Below, in pieces: positions 1 to 9,772 of a stretch of 64,000 nt of DNA. Position numbers and translations under genes: made by a program. How positions within the stretch are numbered: the stretch's first letter is position 1; every line of letters starts with the position of its first letter. The notes beneath the pieces are model-generated. The model did not search any database, was not told the DNA's origin, and saw nothing but the letters and a program-made list of their open reading frames with translations. Location: the NCBI RefSeq assembly GCF_013131805.1, contig NZ_JABJRC010000001.1:310001-374000 (forward strand). The letters are read 5' to 3'. This stretch comes from Kribbella sandramycini. GTDB taxonomy: Bacteria; Actinomycetota; Actinomycetes; Propionibacteriales; Kribbellaceae.

Positions 1-1929
1 ACCGGCGCCGACAGCAAACTCTCCGGTCTCCCCGGCGCGCAAACCGCCCCGCGGTTCGCCCCCGACGGCCGCCGGGTCGTCTACCAGGATCAGGACGGCA
101 TCGCTCAGCTCCTCGACCTGGAGACCGGCGCCGTCCGCGCGGTGACGCCGACGCTGTTCCAGCCCGGCCGCGTCAGCTGGTCCGCCGACGGCAAGACTCT
201 CGTCCTCGCCGCTGTGAAACCGGTCAGCAAACGCTTCCGCGAAGGCACCAGCCAGCTCCTGTACGTCGACGTCGCCACCGCCGAGCTCGAATACGTCGAG
301 CCGATGCCGTTCCGCTCCCTGGCCACCCGCGGCGACGACGGCCCGGTCTTCGCGCCCGACGGCAACCACCTCGCCTTCGTCGTGGAGAGCCTGCTGTACG
401 TCGTCCCGGTCGACGGCCGGGGCCGCCCGACCGGCGAGCCGCGGGCCGTCACCGACGAGGTCACCGACTCCCCCGTCTGGCAGGACAACCGGACGCTGCT
501 CTACCTGAACAACGGCCGCCTCCGCCGCACCGACCTGCACGGCGCGCGCCCGCGCACGATCCCGCTCGACCTGCACTGGCGGCGGGCGACGATCAAGCAG
601 CACACCACGATCCACGCCGGCGCGGTGTGGGACGGCCGCGAGAGCGCTCTCCGGCGCGATCTCGACATCGTCGTCGACGGCGCCCGGATCGTCGCCGTCG
701 GGCCGCATCAGGGCCGGGCCGATATCGACGCCTCGGCACTGACCGTGATGCCCGGCCTGATCGACGCGCACAACCACTGGCATTTGCGCGGCCGCGCGTG
801 GGGCACGCGGCAGGGCAACCTGTGGCTCGCCTACGGGATCACGAGTACGCGCTCTCCCGGCGATCCGGCGTACCAGATGCAGGAAACCCGGGAAGCGCTC
901 TCGCACGGCTCTCTGACCGGCCCGCGCTACTTCGCGACCGGCGAGGCCATCGACGGCTCCCGGGTCTTCTACAACTTCATGCGGCCGACTCTGTCGGTAC
1001 GGCAGCTGGGCCTGGAGCTCGATCGCGTCGAAGGGCTCGCCTACGACCTGGTCAAGACGTACGTCCGGCTGCCGGTCGACTACCAGCGCCGCGCGATCGC
1101 CGCCGTCCATCGGCTCGGCCTGCAACTGTCGTCGCACTACCTCTACCCCGCCGAGCACCTCGGCATGGACGGCATGGAGCACACCGGCGCCACCAACCGG
1201 CTCGGCTATTCGCACACCGTCAGCCGGCTCGGTCGCGCGTACGCCGACGTCGTCACGCTGTTCACCAAGTCCGGGATGTCCGTCACGCCGACCCTGTTCA
1301 ACTCGACGATGGCGCACGTCGACGATCCGTCGCTGCTCACCGATCGCCGGACGACGACCCTGTTCCCGTCCTGGGAGTACGCCGCCCTGCGCAGCGAGGT
1401 CGACACCGCGACCGGCCCCGCCGGCGTCACGACCCGCGAGCTGCTCCGCGGCAACGTCGACATGGTGCTCCGCATTCACCGCGGCGGCGGCCTCGTCATC
1501 TCCGGCACCGACACCCCACTCGACAACATCGCCATCTCACTGCACGCCAACCTGCGCTCGATGGTGGCCGGCGGCTTCACCCCGTACGAAGCGCTCACCA
1601 CTGCGACCCGCAACCCGGCCCGCTGGCTCAACCTCGACGACAAACTCGGCGTCGTCAAACCCGGCGCCCAAGCCGACCTCGCCTTCGTCACCGGCGACCC
1701 GCTCGCCGACATCCGCGCAGCCGCGGCCGTCGACCGCGTCATGGTCGCGGGCCGGCTGCACACGGTCGACCAACTGCTCGCGCCGTACGCCGCAACCTCG
1801 GCCACCAAGGCCGCCTTGCAAACCACCGACGCACCACAACCACTCAGCCGCGACCGAGCACACGCCCACGACCCGAAGTACTGGTGGCACGAGCCCGAAT
1901 GGCTGCACCGCGCTTGCTGCGAAGGCTGA
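1..1929 (+). CDS. TolB-propeller amidohydrolase (5' truncated by window)
   Basis: The frame is open from base 1, so the start lies upstream of the window. The N-terminal part (to about residue 190 of the visible 642) carries WD40/TolB-like propeller repeats of the type 'F..DG..VVY' and 'SWSADGK'. The C-terminal half is a metal-dependent amidohydrolase: a 'VVDGARIVAVG' beta strand, the metal-binding HNH (bases 769-777) inside 'GLIDAHNHWH', later histidines in 'SSHYLYPAEH' and 'MEHTG', and the catalytic aspartate in 'SGTDTP'. Such fusions are known as secreted or periplasmic hydrolases of amide or cyclic substrates, but the substrate cannot be read from sequence. It is followed 78 bases later by a secreted glycosidase on the same strand. 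Confidence 0.85.
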   Translation, partial: TGADSKLSGLPGAQTAPRFAPDGRRVVYQDQDGIAQLLDLETGAVRAVTPTLFQPGRVSWSADGKTLVLAAVKPVSKRFREGTSQLLYVDVATAELEYVEPMPFRSLATRGDDGPVFAPDGNHLAFVVESLLYVVPVDGRGRPTGEPRAVTDEVTDSPVWQDNRTLLYLNNGRLRRTDLHGARPRTIPLDLHWRRATIKQHTTIHAGAVWDGRESALRRDLDIVVDGARIVAVGPHQGRADIDASALTVMPGLIDAHNHWHLRGRAWGTRQGNLWLAYGITSTRSPGDPAYQMQETREALSHGSLTGPRYFATGEAIDGSRVFYNFMRPTLSVRQLGLELDRVEGLAYDLVKTYVRLPVDYQRRAIAAVHRLGLQLSSHYLYPAEHLGMDGMEHTGATNRLGYSHTVSRLGRAYADVVTLFTKSGMSVTPTLFNSTMAHVDDPSLLTDRRTTTLFPSWEYAALRSEVDTATGPAGVTTRELLRGNVDMVLRIHRGGGLVISGTDTPLDNIAISLHANLRSMVAGGFTPYEALTTATRNPARWLNLDDKLGVVKPGAQADLAFVTGDPLADIRAAAAVDRVMVAGRLHTVDQLLAPYAATSATKAALQTTDAPQPLSRDRAHAHDPKYWWHEPEWLHRACCEG

Positions 1930-2007
1930 GCCGGTCCGGACTCGGCTAGGCTTGGGATCGTTTCCACCCGGTGTATCCGCCCTATCACCGACTCGTGAGG
2001 ACCGCCC

Positions 2008-4608
2008 ATGCCTCGACTCGCGCTCGCCCTCGGCGCTGCCCTGATCGCCACCACCGTCCAAGTCCCCGCCCAGGCCGAGACCAGGTGGGTACTCCCCCAG
2101 GTCGGCAGCGTCGGCGCGACGCTCGAGTCGACCGGCGGCGCGCTGCGCTTACGCGTGACGAGTGGCTCCGCCGAGGCGGTCGGCGTGACCGACCTCGGCG
2201 TGGTCACCGCAGCCGGCGATCTGTCGAAGGATCTGACTTTCCGGACCGAGAGCCGCCGCTCGGTCCGGACGGCGTATCGGATGACGACCGGCAAGCAGCG
2301 GCAGCACACCGTCGTCCAGGAGGAGAGCCTGCTGACGTTCGGCAACGCCGCCGGGTCGTTCACGCTCGTCGTCCGGGTGTCGGACGACGGCGTCGGGTTC
2401 CGCTACGAGCTGCCCGGGCCCGTGACCGTTCAGCGGGAGACGGGTGGTTACGAGCTGGCGCCGACCGCGACCAGCTGGCTCCAGACGTACACCCCGCAGC
2501 ACGAGAACGAGCACGAGCAGGCAACGGCTGCGACTGCGCCGTCCGGGCAGTTCGGTCACCCGGCCCTCTTCCGCACGGGCGACACGTACGCACTGCTCGC
2601 CGAGTCCGGGCTCGACGGCCGGTACTCCGGCGCCCGGCTCACCCACACTCAGGGCTCCAGCCGGTACGACGTCCAACTCGCCGACCCGCAGGTCGTGTCG
2701 AGCGGCCGGCTGGCGACCGCCTGGCGGACGATGATCGTCGGCGACCTGCCGACCGTCACCGGATCGACCCTGGTGGACGACCTGGCCGATCCGGCCCGCT
2801 TCACCGATACGAGCTGGATCGTGCCCGGCCTGTCGTCGTGGTCCTGGCTCGCCGAGAACTCCAGCCCCCGCGACTTCGAGCGCCAGAAGGACTATGTCGA
2901 CGCCGCCGCGAAGAATCACCTGAAGTACATCCTTGTCGACGAGGGGTGGAGCCCGGCCTGGTTGCCGGCCCTCACCCGGTACGCGCGCGCCCGCGGGGTC
3001 GAGGTGCTCGTCTGGTTCCACTGGACGAACCTGCAGACCCAGGAGCAGCGCGACACCTGGCTCCCGAAACTGGTTGCCTGGGGCATCAAGGGGGTCAAGG
3101 TCGACTTCATGGAGTCCGACACGCAGGCCCGCTACCAGTGGTACGACGACCTGCTGGCCGACACCGCGCAGCGGCGCCTAATGGTCAACTTCCACGGCTC
3201 GACCGTGCCGCACGGGCTGGCCCGGACGTGGCCGCACCTGATGACGATGGAAGGGGTCCGCGGTGAGGAGAACGGGCTGAACGCGCGCCGGAACACGATC
3301 CTGCCCTTCACCCGGAACGTGATCGGCTCGATGGACTACACTCCGACCCGGTTCGCGACCGCGGCGAACCCGAAGCCGCAGACCACGAACGCGCACGAGC
3401 TGGCGCTGCCGGTCGTCTACGAGTCGGCCTGGACGCATGTCGTCAGCTCACCGGAGGAGCTCGATTCGCAGCCCGAGGGCGCGCGGTTCCTCGCCCAGCT
3501 GCCGACGGTCTGGGACGAGACCCGATTGCTCGCGGGCGATCCCGGCGCGCAGGCGATACTTGCCCGGCGCAACGGCTCCACCTGGTTCGCGGGCGGGATC
3601 CGATCGGGCGCGGCAACGACGCTCGACGTACCGCTGGCGTTTCTGGGCAGTGGACGCTGGCTGGTCGAGACGATCACCGATCGGGGGCCGAACCTCAGCC
3701 GTTCGAGTGCGGTCAAGGTCGGCTCGGATCGGCTGTCGATCGCGGTCGCCGATCGGGGCGGCTTCGTCCTGCAAGCCTGCCCGTACCGAGCCGGGCGCAG
3801 CACCTGCGATCAGCCGCGCCGGGTCGCGCCGAACACCTCGGTGCTGGTCGACGCGACGCCGAGCGTCGTCAAGGCCGGTCGAACCGTCCGCGTCCAGGGG
3901 ATCTTCGTCGCGCGGACGGGTGGTCCGGTACGGGATCTCGTGCTGGCGCCCGAAGTACCGGCCGGGTGGTCGCTGGTTTCGGGTCAGCCGGTCCGCAAGA
4001 GCCTGTTGCGCGACGGCGAGAGCGTGAGCGGGTCGTGGACGCTGAAGCTGGACGGCGCTGGGTCGGGCGACGTCGATCTGGTGGTCGCGGGGAACTACAC
4101 CGCGCCGGACGGGCGGAAGATCCACTCGGCCGACGCGGCCCGGGTCTTCGCCGAACCGCTGCCGCCGCGCGGCTCGGCGTACGTCAGCGACCTGCCGTGG
4201 ACGGGCGAGACGAACGGATACGGGCGGCCGCAGCAGCGCGACCGCAGCCACGGCGGCGACACACCGCCCGCGACGCTGAGCATCGGGGGCACGACCTACG
4301 CCAAGGGCATCGGCTCCCATGCGCCCAGCTCGCTGACCACCTGGCTCGGCGCGGCCTGTACGCGGTTCGTCGCCGAGGCCGGTATCGACGACGACGTCAC
4401 CAGCGACGAAGGCTCGGTGAGCTTCGTGGTCAGCGGCGACGGGCGAACCCTCGCCAGTACGCCGGTGCTCCGCCGCGGCGCCGCGATCGCACTCGATGTC
4501 GACGTCACCGGGGTGCAGAAACTCACCCTGGCCACGACCGACGGCGGCAACGGCCGGAACTCCGATCACGCCGACTGGGGCCACGCGGCCCTGACCTGCG
4601 CGCCTTAG
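2008..4608 (+). CDS. Secreted GH97 alpha-glycosidase with NEW3 and NPCBM domains
   Basis: This is an 866-residue protein with a Sec signal peptide (cleavage near AQA-ET, residue 25). Residues ~30-600 match glycoside hydrolase family 97: an N-terminal beta-sandwich, then a TIM barrel with 'ILVDEGW', 'GVKVDFMESD' and 'MTMEGVRGEE'. The Asp in KVDFM (D366) and the Glu in TMEG (E415) sit where the nucleophile and acid/base of retaining GH97 alpha-galactosidases lie, so I infer a retaining alpha-galactosidase-like enzyme rather than the inverting SusB alpha-glucosidase type. Residues ~610-710 resemble the alpha-galactosidase-associated NEW3 domain and ~725-866 an NPCBM carbohydrate-binding domain ('GIGSHA', 'DDDV'). 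The ATG has GAGGA 8 bases upstream. The stop overlaps the stop of the convergent gene by 4 bases. Confidence 0.88.
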   Translation: MPRLALALGAALIATTVQVPAQAETRWVLPQVGSVGATLESTGGALRLRVTSGSAEAVGVTDLGVVTAAGDLSKDLTFRTESRRSVRTAYRMTTGKQRQHTVVQEESLLTFGNAAGSFTLVVRVSDDGVGFRYELPGPVTVQRETGGYELAPTATSWLQTYTPQHENEHEQATAATAPSGQFGHPALFRTGDTYALLAESGLDGRYSGARLTHTQGSSRYDVQLADPQVVSSGRLATAWRTMIVGDLPTVTGSTLVDDLADPARFTDTSWIVPGLSSWSWLAENSSPRDFERQKDYVDAAAKNHLKYILVDEGWSPAWLPALTRYARARGVEVLVWFHWTNLQTQEQRDTWLPKLVAWGIKGVKVDFMESDTQARYQWYDDLLADTAQRRLMVNFHGSTVPHGLARTWPHLMTMEGVRGEENGLNARRNTILPFTRNVIGSMDYTPTRFATAANPKPQTTNAHELALPVVYESAWTHVVSSPEELDSQPEGARFLAQLPTVWDETRLLAGDPGAQAILARRNGSTWFAGGIRSGAATTLDVPLAFLGSGRWLVETITDRGPNLSRSSAVKVGSDRLSIAVADRGGFVLQACPYRAGRSTCDQPRRVAPNTSVLVDATPSVVKAGRTVRVQGIFVARTGGPVRDLVLAPEVPAGWSLVSGQPVRKSLLRDGESVSGSWTLKLDGAGSGDVDLVVAGNYTAPDGRKIHSADAARVFAEPLPPRGSAYVSDLPWTGETNGYGRPQQRDRSHGGDTPPATLSIGGTTYAKGIGSHAPSSLTTWLGAACTRFVAEAGIDDDVTSDEGSVSFVVSGDGRTLASTPVLRRGAAIALDVDVTGVQKLTLATTDGGNGRNSDHADWGHAALTCAP

Positions 4609-5579
4609 AACAGTTTCGGCTGCGGCGGGGCGTGGGTCGGGTCGACGCCGTCGAAGAGGCTGGAGACGGACTCGCCTTCGTGGATGCGCTTGATCGCCTC
4701 CGCGAAGAGCGAGGCCACCGAGCTGACCTGCAGCTCGGGGAAGCCGTCGGGCCGCGGGACGGTGTCGGTGCTGATCACCTCGGTGATCGACGGGTGCGAG
4801 CGCAGCCGCTCGACGGCCTTCCCCGCGAACAGGCCGTGGGTGCAGGCGACGGCCGCCTCGGTGCAGCCGCGGTCCTTGAGCCGGTCGAGCAGCTCGATGA
4901 TCGAGCCACCGGTCGCGATCTCGTCGTCCAGGACGATTGCGCGCTTACCGGAGACGTCGCCGACGATCGCGTCGATCACGACCCGGTCGTCGGCCATCCG
5001 CTGCTTGCTGCCCGCGGCGACCGGCAGCCCGAGCAGGCGGGCGAACTGCGTCGCGGTCTTCGCGTTGCCGAGATCCGGGCTGACGACGACGGTGTCGCTC
5101 AGGTCGCGGCCGCGGAAGTGGTCGGCCAGGACGCCGATCGCGGTCAGGTGGTCGACCGGGACCGAGAAGAAGCCGTGCACCTGCGGAGCGTGCAGCGCCA
5201 TCGTCAGCACCCGGTCGACGCCGGAGGCGACCAGCAGATCGGCGACCAGCCGGCCGCCGATCGAGATCCGCGAAGCGTCCTTCTTGTCCGACCGGGCGTA
5301 TGCGTAGTGCGGCATGACCGCGGTGATCTGCTGCGCCGAGGCGCCGCGCGCGGCGTCGACCATCAGCAGCAGCTCCATCAGGTGCTCCTGCGTCGGCGGG
5401 ACCAGCGGCTGCACGATGTAGACGTCGCGCTGCCGGCAGTTCGCCTGCAACTGCGCCTGCAGGCAGTCGTTGCTGAACCGATGGATCTCCACCGGCGAGA
5501 GCCGGACGCCGAGATCGGCGCAGATCCGCTCCGCCAAATCGGTATGGGCACTTCCGCTGAACACGACGATCTCTCGCAC
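4605..5579 (-). CDS. Ribose-phosphate pyrophosphokinase paralogue (divergent)
   Basis: A 324-residue protein of the PRPP synthetase family, which makes PRPP from ribose-5-phosphate and ATP. The GTG at 5579 is chosen because GGGGAGAG lies just upstream; an earlier in-frame start would run into the preceding FMN-reductase gene. Family landmarks are 'VVFSGSAH', 'EIHRFSND', 'VQPLVPPTQEHLMELLLM', 'HYAYARSDKKD', 'ALHAPQVHGFF' and the phosphoribosyl loop 'LDDEIATGGS'. Several positions differ from canonical Prs: the usual DLHA is ALHA, the RQD of the catalytic loop is RSD, and the DD.IDT..T loop is DDEIATGGS. These changes suggest a specialised paralogue, with a housekeeping prs probably elsewhere. 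It lies 37 bases downstream of the FMN reductase on the same strand. Confidence 0.82.
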   Translation of the reverse strand: MREIVVFSGSAHTDLAERICADLGVRLSPVEIHRFSNDCLQAQLQANCRQRDVYIVQPLVPPTQEHLMELLLMVDAARGASAQQITAVMPHYAYARSDKKDASRISIGGRLVADLLVASGVDRVLTMALHAPQVHGFFSVPVDHLTAIGVLADHFRGRDLSDTVVVSPDLGNAKTATQFARLLGLPVAAGSKQRMADDRVVIDAIVGDVSGKRAIVLDDEIATGGSIIELLDRLKDRGCTEAAVACTHGLFAGKAVERLRSHPSITEVISTDTVPRPDGFPELQVSSVASLFAEAIKRIHEGESVSSLFDGVDPTHAPPQPKLF

Positions 5580-5616
5580 GGCTCTCCCCGAACGCTGCCG
5601 ACCAGACAGCTGCAGC

Positions 5617-6174
5617 TTACTTGGTCGCGCGGACCTTGCCCGCGAGAGCATCCACCAGCGAAGACACCAGCGCGATCGTGTCGTCGTCGACCAGGTTGCC
5701 GGCCTCGTCGAACCGCTCGTGCGCCTTGAACACCATCACCTCGGGCTTGACCACGACGTCGGAGTGCGTCCAGACGAACACCTGCCGCAGCGCCAGCTGC
5801 GCCCGCACGGTGCCGAAGTTCGTCGGCGCGGCGCCCATGATCGCTACCGGCTTGTGCAGCAGCGCCGACGTCGCCGCCGGCCGCGACGCCCAGTCGATCA
5901 GGTTCTTCAGCCCGCCCGGGATCGAGTAGTTGTACTCCGGCGTCGAGATCAGCACACCGTCCGCCGCGCGGATCCGGTCCCGCAGCTCCCGCGCCGAGGC
6001 CGGCACGGCCTCGGTGTCCAAATCGCCGTTGTAGTGCGGAAGCTCCGCGAGCCCGTCGTACAACTCGATGGTCACACCGGCCGGCGCATGCTTCTGGGCC
6101 GCCCGAAGCAGCGCCGTGTTCAGCGAGCCCGCCCGCAGGCTGCCCGAGATGGCCAGAATCTTGATGTCAGTCAT
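5617..6174 (-). CDS. NAD(P)H-dependent FMN reductase
   Basis: A 185-residue flavodoxin-fold oxidoreductase (NADPH-dependent FMN reductase family; azoreductase and quinone-reductase relatives). The N-terminal FMN phosphate loop reads 'AISGSLRAGSLN' (residues ~8-19) and the second flavin-binding segment is 'STPEYNYSIPGGLKNLIDW' (~76-94). It would reduce FMN, quinones or azo compounds with NAD(P)H in the cytoplasm. Length is normal. The upstream 20 bases form an AT-rich island with a repeated AACTA, unusual in this GC-rich sequence and a possible regulator site. It is probably cotranscribed with the PRPP synthetase paralogue. Confidence 0.9.
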   Translation of the reverse strand: MTDIKILAISGSLRAGSLNTALLRAAQKHAPAGVTIELYDGLAELPHYNGDLDTEAVPASARELRDRIRAADGVLISTPEYNYSIPGGLKNLIDWASRPAATSALLHKPVAIMGAAPTNFGTVRAQLALRQVFVWTHSDVVVKPEVMVFKAHERFDEAGNLVDDDTIALVSSLVDALAGKVRATK

Positions 6175-6182
6175 TCAACTAT

Positions 6183-6428
6183 TTAAACATGAACTACTTT
6201 GCTTCGCTGCCACAGGGTGGCGGAGATCCAGGCCCAGGCCTGCGCGACCGCGAGGTAGAAGGCGATCAGCGCCAGGAAGCCGATCCCACCGGCCGCGAAG
6301 TGCGCGATACCGTGCCGGCTGACCACGCCCTCGGGGAAGCCCACGGCCGGATCCAGGGCGACGACGGCGTACAGCGGGCCGGCGATGATCCCGGCGGACA
6401 ACAGGGTGCGGGTGCTGATGGTGGTCAC
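6183..6428 (-). pseudogene. Remnant of a DUF998-like membrane protein
   Basis: An 81-codon frame whose first ~20 residues ('TRTLLSAGIIAGPLYAVVA') resemble the N-terminus of DUF998 membrane proteins. They are followed directly by a segment ('GFPEGVVSRHGIAHFAAGG') that in DUF998 proteins lies about 100 residues further in; then a hydrophobic stretch and an unrelated tail. I read this as an in-frame internal deletion plus C-terminal loss. The start (GTG at 6428) has no convincing ribosome site. It might instead be a functional short membrane protein; I cannot test that here. Confidence 0.4.
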
Positions 6429-6487
6429 GATGACGTCGTCTCGGTTGGACTTGCCAACGCGTCGGACGGCCACCGCGAAATCGACAC

Positions 6488-7513
6488 CTATGTCGTCAGA
6501 ATCCTGGCCAGGGTCTCGGCGGCGTGCTTGCAGTCCGTGGTGGAGGCGTCGAGGTGGGTGACGATGCGGAGCTGGGTGGCGCCCACGCCGCCGACGAGGA
6601 CGTTTTGCTCCTTGGCTGCCGTGACGACCTCGGCGACGGACTTGCCGGTGACGGAGAGGTCGGCGACGACGATGTTGGTGTCGACCTGGTCGGGTTTGAC
6701 CGAGCCGGGGGCGGCGTCGGCGAGGAGGCCGGCGATCAGGCGGGCGTTGGCGTGGTCGTCGGCGAGGCGGTCGATGTGGTGGTCCAGGGCGTAGAGGCCG
6801 GCGGCGGCGAGGAGGCCGGCTTGGCGCCAGCCGGCGCCAAGGCGTTTGCGCCAGACGCGGGCTTCGCGGATCAGCTCGGCCGAGCCGACCAGGACCGAGC
6901 CGATGGGCGCGCCGAGGCCTTTGGAGAGGCAGACGCCGGCCGCGGCCGCTCGGGAGGCGTACGACGCCGGCGTCCGGCCCGTCGCGACGGCGGCGTTCCA
7001 GAGGCGGGCGCCGTCGAGGTGGAGCGGGATGCCGCGGGCGTCGAGCTCGTCGGCGAGCGCGTCGAAACCGTGCTGGACGGCGCCGCCGCCGAAGTTGTGC
7101 GTGTTCTCGACCGAGACGGCCGACGTCCGGACGAAGTACGGGCCGAGGTCGGGCGCGATCAGCGCGCGGATCTGCTCGAGGTCGATCTGCCCGGCCGGGG
7201 CGCTCCACGTCCGGGTGGTGATACCGCTGACGGCGGCGTGCGCGCCCAGCTCGGCGCGGACGACGTGCGCGCTGGCCTCGCTGATCAGCTCGCCGCCGCG
7301 CGGGACCAGGCCCTGGACGCCGAGAACGTTCGCGAGTGAGCCGGTGACGGTGAACAGGCCGGCCTCGTGCCCGAGCAGGCCCGCGACGGTCTCCTCGAGC
7401 CGGTTGACCGTCGGGTCCTCGCCGTACACGTCGTCGCCCAGCGGGGCGCTCGTCATCGCTGCGAGCATCCCCGCGGCCGGCCGGGTGACGGTGTCCGACC
7501 GGAGGTCGATCAT
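6488..7513 (-). CDS. ltaE: Low-specificity L-threonine aldolase
   Basis: A 341-residue fold-type I PLP enzyme that cleaves L-threonine or L-allo-threonine to glycine and acetaldehyde. The start '[12 protein letters not shown]' is the family's hallmark N-terminus. The substrate/PLP region '[10 protein letters not shown]' (D167) and the Schiff-base lysine in '[12 protein letters not shown]' (K198) are present. The ATG overlaps the stop of the upstream DAHP-synthase gene in an ATGA, so the two are translationally coupled. A glycine-supplying role next to aromatic amino-acid synthesis is context only; no functional link is known to me. Confidence 0.93.
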   Translation of the reverse strand: MIDLRSDTVTRPAAGMLAAMTSAPLGDDVYGEDPTVNRLEETVAGLLGHEAGLFTVTGSLANVLGVQGLVPRGGELISEASAHVVRAELGAHAAVSGITTRTWSAPAGQIDLEQIRALIAPDLGPYFVRTSAVSVENTHNFGGGAVQHGFDALADELDARGIPLHLDGARLWNAAVATGRTPASYASRAAAAGVCLSKGLGAPIGSVLVGSAELIREARVWRKRLGAGWRQAGLLAAAGLYALDHHIDRLADDHANARLIAGLLADAAPGSVKPDQVDTNIVVADLSVTGKSVAEVVTAAKEQNVLVGGVGATQLRIVTHLDASTTDCKHAAETLARILTT

Positions 7514-8883
7514 GCCCGCGCGCCTCGCAGCCGCTCGGCGACCAGGAAGGCGAGCTCCAGCGACTGGTGCCGGTTCAGGCGCGGGTCGCAGGCGGTCTCG
7601 TACCGGTTGGCCAGATCTTCGGCGACGAGCGCCTCGCCGCCGCCCAGGCACTCGGTGACGTCGTCGCCGGTCAGCTCGATGTGCATACCGCCCGGCCAGG
7701 TGCCGATCTGCTGGTGCGCGTCGAAGAAGCCCTGGACCTCGTCCATCACGTCGTCGAAGTTGCGGGTCTTGTAGCCGTTCGGCGTCTCGTAGGTGTTGCC
7801 GTGCATCGGGTCGCAGACCCACGCGATCGGCGAGCCGTGGTCGCGGACGGCCTCCAGCAGCGGCGGCAGCGCCGAGCGGATCTTGCCCGCGCCCATCCGG
7901 GTGATGAAGGTCAGCCGGCCCTCGATGCCCTTCGGGTTCAGCTTGTCGATCAGCGCGCGAATGTACTCCGGCGTCGTCGTCGGGCCGATCTTCACGCCGA
8001 GCGGGTTGCTCAGCGAGGCGAGGAACTCGACATGCGCGCCGTCCAGCTGACGGGTCCGCTCCCCCACCCAGAGCAGGTGGCCGGCGACGTCGTACGGCTG
8101 CTCGGTGCGCGAGTCGATCCGGGTCAGGGCGTGTTCGTACTCGAGGATGAGGGCCTCGTGCGAGGCGTAGAAGTCGACCGTCCTGAACTCGTCGGAGGTC
8201 GCGCCGCAGGCCCGCATGAAGGCCAGCGCGCGCTCGATCTCCGAGGCCAGCTGCTCGTACTTCTGGCCGACCGGGGAGGACTTCACGAAGTCGGTGTTCC
8301 AGGCGTGCACCTGGTGCAGGTCGGCGTACCCGCCGGTGGTGAACGCGCGGACCAGGTTCAGCGTGGCGGCGGCGGCGTTGTAGACGCCGCGCAGGCGGCG
8401 CGGATCCGGAATGCGGGCCTCGGGGGTGAACTCCAGCCCGTTGACGGCGTCGCCCCGGTACGACGGCAGGGTCACGCCGTCCCGCGTCTCCTCGCCGGAG
8501 CTGCGGGGTTTGGCGTACTGACCGGCGATCCGGCCGACCTTCACGACCGGGACGCTCGCGGCGTACTGGAGGACGACCGACATCTGCAGCAGCACCCGCA
8601 GCTTGGCGCGGATGTTCTCCGCGGTCACGCCGTCGAAGGTCTCGGCGCAGTCGCCGCCCTGGAGCAGAAAGGCCTCACCGCGGGTGACGGCCCCGATCTT
8701 GGTGGTCAGGTCGTCGCACTCACCGGCGAACACGAGCGGCGGCAGCGTCCGCAGCTCGCTCATCACCTGCTCCAGCGCCGGCTGGTCCGGCCACTCCGGC
8801 TGCTGCAGCGGCTTCAGGCCCCGCAGCTCGTCCAGAGTCGGAACCCCGGGCACTTCCCCCGCACTCAACGTCGCGAATTGCAT
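7510..8883 (-). CDS. aroG: Class II DAHP synthase (shikimate pathway entry)
   Basis: A 457-residue 3-deoxy-D-arabino-heptulosonate-7-phosphate synthase of the plant/actinobacterial class II type, condensing phosphoenolpyruvate and erythrose-4-phosphate. Diagnostic stretches are '[13 protein letters not shown]', '[11 protein letters not shown]', '[11 protein letters not shown]', '[13 protein letters not shown]', 'ITRMGAGKI' and '[10 protein letters not shown]'. Length and end-to-end similarity are normal for the family. The ATG at 8883 has GAGGG just upstream. The symbol follows M. tuberculosis usage; Streptomyces workers call it aroH. It is the first gene of a pair with ltaE. The family is feedback-regulated by aromatic amino acids at the protein level; no leader peptide is visible upstream. 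Confidence 0.95.
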   Translation of the reverse strand: MQFATLSAGEVPGVPTLDELRGLKPLQQPEWPDQPALEQVMSELRTLPPLVFAGECDDLTTKIGAVTRGEAFLLQGGDCAETFDGVTAENIRAKLRVLLQMSVVLQYAASVPVVKVGRIAGQYAKPRSSGEETRDGVTLPSYRGDAVNGLEFTPEARIPDPRRLRGVYNAAAATLNLVRAFTTGGYADLHQVHAWNTDFVKSSPVGQKYEQLASEIERALAFMRACGATSDEFRTVDFYASHEALILEYEHALTRIDSRTEQPYDVAGHLLWVGERTRQLDGAHVEFLASLSNPLGVKIGPTTTPEYIRALIDKLNPKGIEGRLTFITRMGAGKIRSALPPLLEAVRDHGSPIAWVCDPMHGNTYETPNGYKTRNFDDVMDEVQGFFDAHQQIGTWPGGMHIELTGDDVTECLGGGEALVAEDLANRYETACDPRLNRHQSLELAFLVAERLRGARA

Positions 8884-8959
8884 GCCCTCAGCCTATTCGA
8901 GCGCGGGCACCCGCCGCACTGCCGTCTCAATCACAGTGCGCAGCGGCCCGGCAGCGGCG

Positions 8960-9724
8960 TCAGGAGGCCTTTTCGTCGCCCAGGCGGAGGTGGTCGTCGA
9001 TCGACTCGCCGGCCTTCAGCAGCTCCTTGGCCTTGTCGGCGTACATGTCGACGTACTCCTGGCCGGACAGCTCCATCATCGCGTACATGATCTCGTCGGT
9101 GACCGAGCGCAGCACGAACCGGTCCCGCTCCATGCCCTCGTAGCGGGAGAAGTCGAGCGGGGCGCCGATCGCGACACCGGGGCGGTTCATCCGCGGGAAC
9201 AGCTTGCCCGGCTCGCGGCGCCAGATCTTCGGCAGCACCGAGCCCGGGGGCTGCAGCTTGTGGGTGTCGATCATCGCGACCGGGATCACCGGGACGCCGG
9301 CCACGATCGCCATCCGCGCCACGCCGGTCTTGCCCTTGTAGAGGCGGCCGTCGGGTGAGCGGGTGCCCTCGGGGTAGATCCCGAACAGCTCGCCCTTCTT
9401 CAGGATGTCGAGCCCGGTGTTCAGCGCGGCCAGCGAGGCGCGGCCGCCGGAGCGGTCGATCGGGATCTGGCCGATCGAGCGGAAGAACGTCGCGACGATC
9501 TTGCCCTTCAGCCCGGGGCCGGTGAAGTACTCCGACTTGGCCGGGAAGACGATCTGCCGCGGGACGGCGACCGGCAGGAAGATCGAGTCCGAGAACGCGA
9601 GGTGGTTGCTGACCAGCAGCGCCGGGCCGCTGGTCGGGATGTGGTGCAGCCCGGTCACCTTCGGCCGGAAGAACAGCTTCACGATTGGTGCAACGATGAA
9701 CTGTCTGATGAGCAGGTACAGCAT
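8960..9724 (-). CDS. 1-acyl-sn-glycerol-3-phosphate acyltransferase (PlsC family)
   Basis: A 254-residue acyltransferase that transfers an acyl chain to lysophosphatidate or a related acceptor at the membrane. The catalytic HX4D is H41-D46 in 'NHLAFSD', the acceptor-binding 'EGTRS' is at 119-123, and 'VPVIPVAMIDT' forms the fourth motif. A short hydrophobic N-terminus ('LLIRQFIVAPIVKLFF') may associate with the membrane. It corresponds by position to Rv2182c of M. tuberculosis (from memory). It sits between the DAHP synthase (76 bases downstream) and a 303-base divergent regulatory region shared with the carboxylesterase gene. Confidence 0.92.
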   Translation of the reverse strand: MLYLLIRQFIVAPIVKLFFRPKVTGLHHIPTSGPALLVSNHLAFSDSIFLPVAVPRQIVFPAKSEYFTGPGLKGKIVATFFRSIGQIPIDRSGGRASLAALNTGLDILKKGELFGIYPEGTRSPDGRLYKGKTGVARMAIVAGVPVIPVAMIDTHKLQPPGSVLPKIWRREPGKLFPRMNRPGVAIGAPLDFSRYEGMERDRFVLRSVTDEIMYAMMELSGQEYVDMYADKAKELLKAGESIDDHLRLGDEKAS

Positions 9725-9772
9725 CCGCCTCGACCTCCGTCACTCGCCCGACACGTGCAACCGCCGACTCCA

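Noticed and set aside
4605..5651. Upstream in-frame start (5651) for the PRPP synthetase paralogue
   Set aside because: It would overlap the FMN-reductase gene and add a non-conserved Arg/Ser-rich leader; GTG 5579 has a strong ribosome site.
6846..9090. Long plus-strand frames opposite ltaE and the DAHP synthase
   Set aside because: Antisense shadows: no homology, Arg/Gly/Ala-rich, and the minus-strand genes have clear motifs.
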